Of a stretch of 11,349 nucleotides of DNA, positions 6,592-11,349 are shown one piece after another. The first letter of the stretch is position 1. Every line of letters begins with the position of its first letter. Under the pieces are notes generated by a model, which made no database searches, had not been told where the DNA came from, and worked only from the letters and a program-made list of their open reading frames with translations. The position numbers and the translations under genes are program-made. Source of the stretch: Bdellovibrionales bacterium (GTDB lineage: Bacteria; Bdellovibrionota; JAFGOL01); contig JAKIZQ010000023.1 in the NCBI GenBank assembly GCA_022707945.1, positions 1 through 11,349 on the forward strand. The letters run 5' to 3'.

Positions 6592-7679
6592 TTAAGATGG
6601 CTCCTTATTGCTTCTATGGCTTTTTTATTTTCTTCCATGCTACCCACAGAAAGTCGGATATGATTTTTTAACCCATAACCGTGAAGAGGTCTTACAATTA
6701 TACCAAAACGTAAAAGCTTGTTAAATGAGTCTACACTAGAGTGAGGTACCTCGACTAATATGAAATTACATTCAGTAGGTATATATTTTAAGCCCATTTC
6801 TTCAAGAGCCCCATAAATATAGTCAATTCCCTCATGGGTCTTTTTAACAACTTCTTTTACAAAGTTTTGGTCATCTAGAGCGGCAATACCTGCATGCTGT
6901 GTTATTATTCCAACGTTAAATGCTTCACGGATTCTGTTACATATATCTATTATTTCTTTGTTAGCAACGGCGTAACCAAGTCTTAATCCTGCCATACCAT
7001 AGGCTTTACTATAGGTTCTTGTTACGACTAGATTATCAAAGTCTTTTAGGTAATCCATCATGGATGAATAATCCTTGGCTCTTATATATTCGACGTAAGC
7101 TTCATCAGATATAAGCATTATTGAGTTTTCTTTGGCAAATTTTGCTATTTTTAGCATTTCTTGTACGGGGAGATAGGTTCCTGTAGGGTTGTTAGGATTA
7201 TCAATTACTATTATGGCTGTGTTCTTGTCACAGGCTTTTATTATAGCGTCAGCGTCAAATTGATAGTTCTTTTTAGCTTTTGTAGCCCTGTATTCAGCTC
7301 CACAAGCCTGAGTGATTATTTTATATATTGCAAATGAATACTCACTAGCCACGGTGTTATAGCCTTTATCAAGGACGGTTCTCATTACTATTTCTATAAC
7401 CTCATTGGAACCATTCCCAGTCATTACATTGTCTATGTGTACGTTATGGAATTCTGCTATTCTTTTTCTAAGATAAAAGGAATTTCCATCAGGATATATG
7501 TTTGCTTCTTTTATGGTTTCTTCCATTGCTTTTTTTACTTTTGGAGAAAAGCCCCAAGCGTTCTCGTTAGATGCAAGTTTTAGAGGATTTAAAATACCTA
7601 GTTCTCTTTCAACTTCTTTTACGGGCTTACCGGGAGCGTAGGGTGTTATAGCTTTGATACTTTCCTTAAACTTGAACAT
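6588..7679 (-). CDS. hisC: Histidinol-phosphate aminotransferase (HisC-type, may be broad-specificity)
   Basis: A PLP-dependent fold-type I aminotransferase that converts imidazole-acetol phosphate and glutamate to histidinol phosphate; some HisC homologues also transaminate phenylpyruvate or prephenate. It is 363 residues, normal length. Visible blocks: the N-terminal LKLASNENAWGFSP (33-46); PDGN (63-66); NGSNEVIE (89-96); NPNNPTG (161-167), whose second Asn contacts PLP; DEAYVEY (192-198); the Schiff-base lysine K225 in TYSKAYGMAGLRLGY (222-236); and the substrate-carboxylate Arg R342 in IRLSVG (341-346). The start is well supported: GAGGAG lies 5 nt before the ATG (7685-7690). It is first in a - strand operon with cmk. 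No other his genes are nearby, so an aromatic amino acid role alongside histidine synthesis is possible. Confidence 0.9.
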   Translation of the reverse strand: MFKFKESIKAITPYAPGKPVKEVERELGILNPLKLASNENAWGFSPKVKKAMEETIKEANIYPDGNSFYLRKRIAEFHNVHIDNVMTGNGSNEVIEIVMRTVLDKGYNTVASEYSFAIYKIITQACGAEYRATKAKKNYQFDADAIIKACDKNTAIIVIDNPNNPTGTYLPVQEMLKIAKFAKENSIMLISDEAYVEYIRAKDYSSMMDYLKDFDNLVVTRTYSKAYGMAGLRLGYAVANKEIIDICNRIREAFNVGIITQHAGIAALDDQNFVKEVVKKTHEGIDYIYGALEEMGLKYIPTECNFILVEVPHSSVDSFNKLLRFGIIVRPLHGYGLKNHIRLSVGSMEENKKAIEAIRSHLK

Positions 7680-7684
7680 AAAGA

Positions 7685-7690
7685 CTCCTC
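7685..7690 (-). promoter_or_regulatory. Shine-Dalgarno of hisC
   Basis: GAGGAG on the - strand, 5 nt before the hisC ATG. This strong match fixes the start and marks the leader of the - strand operon. Confidence 0.75.
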
Positions 7691-7699
7691 AAAATGCTA

Positions 7700-7728
7700 T
7701 TGATTTACAAGCATTATTACCCTAAATT
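7700..7728 (+). promoter_or_regulatory. Possible sigma-70-type promoter for rpsA operon
   Basis: TTGATT (7700-7705), 17 nt, then TAAATT (7723-7728), in the 93-bp gap between the divergent hisC and rpsA genes. Each box matches consensus at 4 of 6 positions. The leader to the rpsA ATG at 7773 would be about 37 nt. Call based on spacing and location only. Confidence 0.3.
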
Positions 7729-7742
7729 GTAGCTCTTAACAA
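7713..7742 (-). promoter_or_regulatory. Possible sigma-70-type promoter for hisC-cmk operon
   Basis: On the - strand TTGTTA (7742-7737), 18 nt, then AATAAT (7718-7713), the latter 5 of 6 to consensus. It overlaps the proposed rpsA promoter face to face, so the two operons could interfere with or influence each other's initiation. Confidence 0.35.
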
Positions 7743-7772
7743 GAATAATCAAATCTGGAGCGTGAACCTAAG

Positions 7773-9509
7773 ATGTGTGCAAAGAAAAGAATAAAGTATG
7801 AAGAGATCTTTGAAAGCGAGATAAAACAAGAACGTAATACAGAAATGCAGGATGCTTTTAATACAAATGCTCCTGCGGACATAGATCCTCAGCAAGTAGT
7901 AAAAGGCAAGGTAACAAGTGTTTCAAGAGAAGAAATAACTGTTGATATTGGTTTTAAATCAGAAGGAAGAATACCTTGTGAGGAGTTCTTTACAAGTGGT
8001 TCAGAAATTAATCTAAAAGTAGGTGATGAAATAGATGTGTTTGTTGAGTCGCTGAACCCGGGTTCTGGTGGTCTTAGGTTATCCAGAGCAAAGGCACTTA
8101 TGATAAACGCGTGGGATAAAATAGAAGCTGCGCATAAAGATAGAACTTCTATAACCGCAAAAGTGATTGCTGCTACAAGAGGTGGTCTTAATGTTAGTAT
8201 AGACGGTGTGCCAGCTTTTATGCCTGCCTCTCAGTCTGGCAGTGAGTATTATTCCAACTTAGAAGATATGGTTGGGGAATTCTTATCAGTTAAGATAATA
8301 GAACTCAAAGAAGGTAAAAAAGATGTAGTTGTGTCAAGAAAGCTTGCGTTAGAAGAAGAGAGAAATAAAAAACGTATAGAATTATTGCCTAGATTAAAAG
8401 AAGGAGAAAAGTTCCTAGGAAGAGTAAAGAACATAATGGATTATGGTGTTTTTGTGGATATAGGCGGGATAGATGGTTTTGTTCATGTAAGTGATCTTTC
8501 TTGGGCTAGAGTACAAGATCCAAAAGAGCTTGTTACTATGGGGCAGGAACTTCACGTAGTTGTACTTTCTTACGACCGTGAAAAAGAAAAATTGTCTTTA
8601 AGTGTTAAACAAACACAAAAAAATCCTTGGGATGAGGTTGAAAAAAAATACAAGTCTGGCGACAGGGTTAAGGGTAAGGTAATAAGCCTTAAGGATTATG
8701 GTGCCTTTGTAGAGATGGAACCTGGCGTAGAAGGCATGGTGCATGTTAGTGAACTTTCGTGGACAGGTAAGATAAAAAAGCCTTCACAAGTTCTTAAAGT
8801 TGGCGATACTGTAGAAACAGTGGTGCTTGATGTTGATAAAGAAAAACAAAGGATATCACTTGGACTTAAACAGGTTGGTCCTAATCCTTGGGATGAACTT
8901 AAGAACAAATATCCAGAAAGTACAAGAGTAAAGGGCGTTATAAAGAATATTACGGATTTTGGTATCTTTGTTAATATAGGAGAAGAATTTGACGGGCTTA
9001 TAAAGATTACCGATATAAGCTGGGACAACAAGGATAAAGAACCATTAAAAGCATATAGTGTTGGTCAAAATGTTGAAGCTGTTGTTTTAGACGTAGATGT
9101 CAACAGACAAAGATTATCGCTCGGTATAAAACAACTAACAGATGATCCTTGGAAGGATATAAATAAAAGGTACCCTAAGGGAAGGATAGTTGAGGGTACT
9201 GTTACCAGAGTGGCTGATTTTGGTGTTTTTGTTGAGCTTGAGCCAAGCATAGAAGGATTGATACATATTAGTGAGATAAGTGAAGAGAAAATAAAAAAGA
9301 TAGGTCATGACATGTTCAAACCAGGGGATAAAGTGTCGTCTTTAATAAAAAACATAGAATTAAAGAGTAGAAAAATATCCCTTAGTATTAAAGAAGCTAA
9401 GAAAAAAGAAGAACGTGATAATGTAGAGAATTTTGTTAGACAGCAGGGAGATGTGAAGTTGTCACTTGGCTCACTATTAAAGAGTAAATTAAAACAAGAG
9501 GAGAAATAA
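7773..9509 (+). CDS. rpsA: 30S ribosomal protein S1
   Basis: S1 binds mRNA at the 30S platform and helps start translation on messages with weak or structured leaders. It has 578 residues, longer than E. coli S1 (557), with an extra charged N-terminal segment (1-35). Six S1/OB repeats are visible at about 40-107, 124-192, 209-279, 296-366, 383-453 and 470-540. Repeats 3-6 are canonical, each with a (D/E)(Y/F)G(V/A/I)FV core and an L-S-L-x-(V/L/I)-K end, with NPWD between several repeats. Repeats 1 and 2 are divergent, as in other S1 proteins, where they anchor to the ribosome. The C-tail LGSLLKSKL (565-573) resembles tails of delta-proteobacterial S1. The start ATG has only CTGGAG 12 nt upstream, a long spacing, which is not unusual for rpsA. 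The stop is 1 nt before sppA. Confidence 0.95.
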   Translation: MCAKKRIKYEEIFESEIKQERNTEMQDAFNTNAPADIDPQQVVKGKVTSVSREEITVDIGFKSEGRIPCEEFFTSGSEINLKVGDEIDVFVESLNPGSGGLRLSRAKALMINAWDKIEAAHKDRTSITAKVIAATRGGLNVSIDGVPAFMPASQSGSEYYSNLEDMVGEFLSVKIIELKEGKKDVVVSRKLALEEERNKKRIELLPRLKEGEKFLGRVKNIMDYGVFVDIGGIDGFVHVSDLSWARVQDPKELVTMGQELHVVVLSYDREKEKLSLSVKQTQKNPWDEVEKKYKSGDRVKGKVISLKDYGAFVEMEPGVEGMVHVSELSWTGKIKKPSQVLKVGDTVETVVLDVDKEKQRISLGLKQVGPNPWDELKNKYPESTRVKGVIKNITDFGIFVNIGEEFDGLIKITDISWDNKDKEPLKAYSVGQNVEAVVLDVDVNRQRLSLGIKQLTDDPWKDINKRYPKGRIVEGTVTRVADFGVFVELEPSIEGLIHISEISEEKIKKIGHDMFKPGDKVSSLIKNIELKSRKISLSIKEAKKKEERDNVENFVRQQGDVKLSLGSLLKSKLKQEEK

Positions 9510-9510
9510 A

Positions 9511-10410
9511 ATGGCAAAAAAAGCGCTTGTTATTATAGTGAGTATTTCGTCCGTAGTTCTATTGACTTTGTTCTTTACGATATTAAGAGCCTATAATTCG
9601 GATGGAGACACAAAGGGAACAAAGATTGTTACAGACAAAGGTGCTATATTCAGCAAAGATGAAGTTGCTGTATTAGAGATAAAAGGTGTTATAGCAGAAG
9701 CTGACGAAGTTTTGGAAAAGATACGAACTATATCAGAAAAGAGCGGTGTTAAGGCTGTAATAGTAAGAATAGATTCTCCCGGAGGAGGTGTTGCAGCTTC
9801 TCAAGAGATATATGAAGAGCTTAAAAGATTGGATAAGACCAAACCTGTTATTGCTTCATTAAGTTCTTTGGCGGCATCTGGTGGTTATTATGTTGCCATA
9901 GGTGCAAGAAAGATAGTTGCTAATCCTGGCTCTCTTACAGGGAGCATAGGTGTTATAATGCAGTTAGCTGACTTACAAAAACTTTATGACTTCATAAAAA
10001 TAACACCAATAACAATTAAGAGCGGTAAGTTCAAGGATATTGGCAGTACATCAAGGAATATGACTACAGAAGAAAGACAGATACTACAAAAACTTTCAGA
10101 CGACATACATGTTCAATTCAAAAAACACGTTGCTGAAGCAAGAAAGATACCCATGTCAGAAGTAGAAAAGCTGGCTGATGGGAGAATATTTACAGGACTT
10201 GGTGCAAAAGACGTTCATCTTGTGGATGAAATAGGTAATTTTGAGGACGCTATTGATCTAGCAGCAAAAGAAGCTGGTATTAAGGGAAAACCAAAACTTT
10301 ATTACCCTGAAGCTAAAAAAGATGGTCTTTTAAAGGTGCTTATGGGAACGAGGAGCTTTTTGGATAAATTCCTTACAGAAGCACAAACAAAGATGCCAAT
10401 AGCGATGTAA
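9511..10410 (+). CDS. sppA: Signal peptide peptidase SppA, short (36K) type
   Basis: Membrane-anchored serine protease (family S49) that degrades leftover signal peptides and other membrane-embedded fragments. At 299 residues it is the single-domain form that oligomerises to build its active sites. An N-terminal anchor spans about residues 5-24, after the basic MAKK. The protease domain begins near 52 with VAVLEIKGVI and has RIDSPGGGV (86-94). The catalytic Ser is S123 in LAASGGYYVA (120-129), and the general-base Lys is K175 in SGKFKD (171-176). ANPGSLTGSIGVI (137-149) and DGRIFTG (223-229) are further family blocks. GAGGAG at 9498-9503, inside the end of rpsA, lies 7 nt before the ATG, and only 1 nt separates the genes, so co-translation with rpsA is likely. 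Confidence 0.93.
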   Translation: MAKKALVIIVSISSVVLLTLFFTILRAYNSDGDTKGTKIVTDKGAIFSKDEVAVLEIKGVIAEADEVLEKIRTISEKSGVKAVIVRIDSPGGGVAASQEIYEELKRLDKTKPVIASLSSLAASGGYYVAIGARKIVANPGSLTGSIGVIMQLADLQKLYDFIKITPITIKSGKFKDIGSTSRNMTTEERQILQKLSDDIHVQFKKHVAEARKIPMSEVEKLADGRIFTGLGAKDVHLVDEIGNFEDAIDLAAKEAGIKGKPKLYYPEAKKDGLLKVLMGTRSFLDKFLTEAQTKMPIAM

Positions 10411-10411
10411 A

Positions 10412-10417
10412 AAGAGG
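10412..10417 (+). promoter_or_regulatory. Shine-Dalgarno that selects ATG 10427 over TTG 10421
   Basis: AAGAGG lies 9 nt before the ATG at 10427 but only 3 nt before the in-frame TTG at 10421, so ATG 10427 is preferred. Family members also begin close to the LWAPWR block. Confidence 0.6.
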
Positions 10418-10426
10418 AACTTGTTT

Positions 10427-10930
10427 ATGATAAAGAAAAAACTTTGGGCTCCTTGGAGAATGGAATATATAACTAAGGCCATTAAAGAAGATAAAGAATG
10501 TCTTTTTTGTAGAGTATTAAAACAAAAAGCAAGTAAGGATAATCTTGTAGTCTATACCTCTAAACACTCAATGGTTATGATGAATCGTTATCCGTACAAC
10601 AATGGACATCTTATGGTCATACCTAAAAAACACACAAAAAACCTTGATGGACTGAGCAAAGAACAAAGTAACGATCTCCATGAGACACTCAGACTTGCAG
10701 TTAAAGTTGTATATCACGCATATGATCCACAGGGTTGTAATATTGGCATGAATATGGGTCGCGCAGCAGGTGCTGGAATAGATGCTCATATACATTACCA
10801 CATAGTGCCAAGATGGAATGGGGATACCAATTTTATGCCGATAATAGGTGAACTCAAGGTTATATCTGAGCACTTGCTTAATACTTATGATAGAATTAAA
10901 CGTGCATTTAAGGAGGTTGTAGCTAAATGA
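10427..10930 (+). CDS. HIT-family protein, Ap4A phosphorylase-like
   Basis: A nucleotide-binding histidine-triad enzyme of 167 residues. The opening KLWAPWRMEYI (5-15) and the C25-x-x-C28 pair in ECLFC mark the subgroup that includes Ap4A phosphorylases such as mycobacterial Rv2613c. Members cleave diadenosine polyphosphates, releasing ADP by phosphorolysis. The core follows: NRYPYNNGHLMVIPKKH (53-69), then the triad HIHYHIVPRW (121-130) with H121, H123 and H125. H123 is the expected nucleophile. The two Cys with H69 or nearby residues may bind zinc, as in related proteins. It lies 16 nt after sppA, and its stop overlaps the next start as ATGA. Hydrolysis rather than phosphorolysis, or a different nucleotide substrate, cannot be excluded. 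Confidence 0.87.
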   Translation: MIKKKLWAPWRMEYITKAIKEDKECLFCRVLKQKASKDNLVVYTSKHSMVMMNRYPYNNGHLMVIPKKHTKNLDGLSKEQSNDLHETLRLAVKVVYHAYDPQGCNIGMNMGRAAGAGIDAHIHYHIVPRWNGDTNFMPIIGELKVISEHLLNTYDRIKRAFKEVVAK

Positions 10931-11235
10931 AAACTTTTGGCATACTCTTTTATTTTTTATTCGTTATAGCGATAACGGTACTTGGTGTTTTCTTTGCCAA
11001 GCATAATTCTGAACCTATCATAACTAGGTTCTTTTATTTAAGGACCGATCCTACGGCACAATGGATAGTCATGTTAGTATCATTTTTATTTGGATTCATT
11101 ACAGCAACGTTAATGCTTACATGGAAACTTATAGCGGTATATGTATCACGTAAAAAATATATGAAGTCATATGAACAGGTTAAAGCTGTACTTGAACAAA
11201 AGATCAAGGACCTAAAAATAGACGGACAGGAATAA
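10927..11235 (+). CDS. LapA-domain (DUF1049) inner-membrane protein
   Basis: Small membrane protein of 102 residues with the LapA/YciS-type layout: transmembrane segment 1 (about 4-23), a short loop with KHNSEPIITRFF (25-36), which matches the family's (N/H)xxPVxxxF region, transmembrane segment 2 (about 46-72), and a basic then charged helix likely to form a short coiled coil (76-97). In E. coli, LapA acts with the TPR protein LapB (YciM) to control LpxC proteolysis and so lipopolysaccharide synthesis. The next gene may be a TPR-type protein, which would echo that pairing, but too little of it is visible to say. AAGGAGG at 10910-10916 sits 10 nt before the ATG, and the start overlaps the HIT-gene stop as ATGA. 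Confidence 0.75.
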   Translation: MKTFGILFYFLFVIAITVLGVFFAKHNSEPIITRFFYLRTDPTAQWIVMLVSFLFGFITATLMLTWKLIAVYVSRKKYMKSYEQVKAVLEQKIKDLKIDGQE

Positions 11236-11349
11236 TGTCCTTACTAATAACGATACTGATATTTTCATCATTGTACTCTCAAGACTCTTGTCCAAAGATG
11301 GAAGAATATTACATCCTTGGTAATTATAAAGCTTGTGTAGCTCATAAGC
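11235..11349 (+). CDS. N-terminus of a probably exported protein, possibly TPR-type (cut by the window end)
   Basis: An open frame begins at ATG 11235, sharing one base with the lapA-like stop (TAATG), and stays open to the window edge (38 codons). Residues 2-15 are hydrophobic (LLITILIF) and followed by SSLYSQ, which looks like a short signal peptide with a possible cleavage near residues 15-16, although it lacks the usual basic N-end. The later EYYILGNYKACVAH is reminiscent of the first helix pair of a TPR. C19 is not in a good lipobox. AGGA at 11228-11231 and the overlap suggest translational re-initiation. Function unknown; the TPR call is a guess from about 15 residues. Confidence 0.5.
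   Translation, partial: MSLLITILIFSSLYSQDSCPKMEEYYILGNYKACVAHK

Noticed and set aside
8200..9300. Repeated DNA in rpsA
   Set aside because: The similarity between segments is the six S1 protein repeats, not a separate DNA repeat or array.
10421..10426. TTG 10421 as start of the HIT gene
   Set aside because: Its spacing to AAGAGG is only 3 nt; ATG 10427 has a normal 9-nt spacing.

Overview
The window is a compact, mostly housekeeping stretch of a low-G+C bacterial chromosome (roughly 35-42% G+C in the lines I counted). The gene set and order (hisC-cmk next to rpsA-sppA, then HIT, LapA-like and TPR-type genes, plus a GspE/MshEN-N-domain protein with a GAF-like C-terminus) resemble the delta-proteobacterial grade (Desulfobacterota, Myxococcota, Bdellovibrionota, SAR324-like lineages). 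That placement is inference from memory of gene order; I cannot name a genus. I see no phage genes, transposases, CRISPR arrays, rRNA or tRNA genes.

Left block, + strand (1-4094): the 3' part of tsaE (t6A tRNA modification), lpdA (dihydrolipoyl dehydrogenase, E3), an unnamed 402-residue protein with a degenerate MshEN-like N-domain, a proline-rich linker and a GAF-like C-domain, and mtaB (tRNA methylthiotransferase). All are overlapped or coupled (TTGA and ATGA junctions), so they look like one transcript. tsaE runs 107 nt into lpdA. One missing A in a five-A tract would explain this and would restore the ATGA junction used elsewhere in the window.

Convergent gap (4095-4261): this is the most unusual part of the window. 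A 151-nt segment is bounded by a perfect 14-bp inverted repeat and encloses a core of about 56% G+C in an A+T-rich neighbourhood. It can fold into a compact three-way junction, and a competing helix could form a pseudoknot or switch. No ORF or T-tract terminator explains it. It may be a small structured RNA, a bidirectional 3'-end structure, or a MITE-like element with TA-flanked terminal repeats.

Middle block, - strand (7679 to 4262): hisC, cmk and a Na/phosphate-cotransporter-like protein fused to a PhoU-like domain, joined by ATGA overlaps. This block starts from a 93-bp divergent promoter region (7680-7772).

Right block, + strand (7773-11349): rpsA (six S1 repeats), sppA (membrane signal peptide peptidase), a HIT-family Ap4A-phosphorylase-like hydrolase/transferase, a LapA-domain membrane protein, and the first 38 codons of a probably exported protein. 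The junctions are a 1-nt gap, a 16-nt gap, an ATGA overlap and a TAATG overlap, which fits one operon covering translation and envelope functions.
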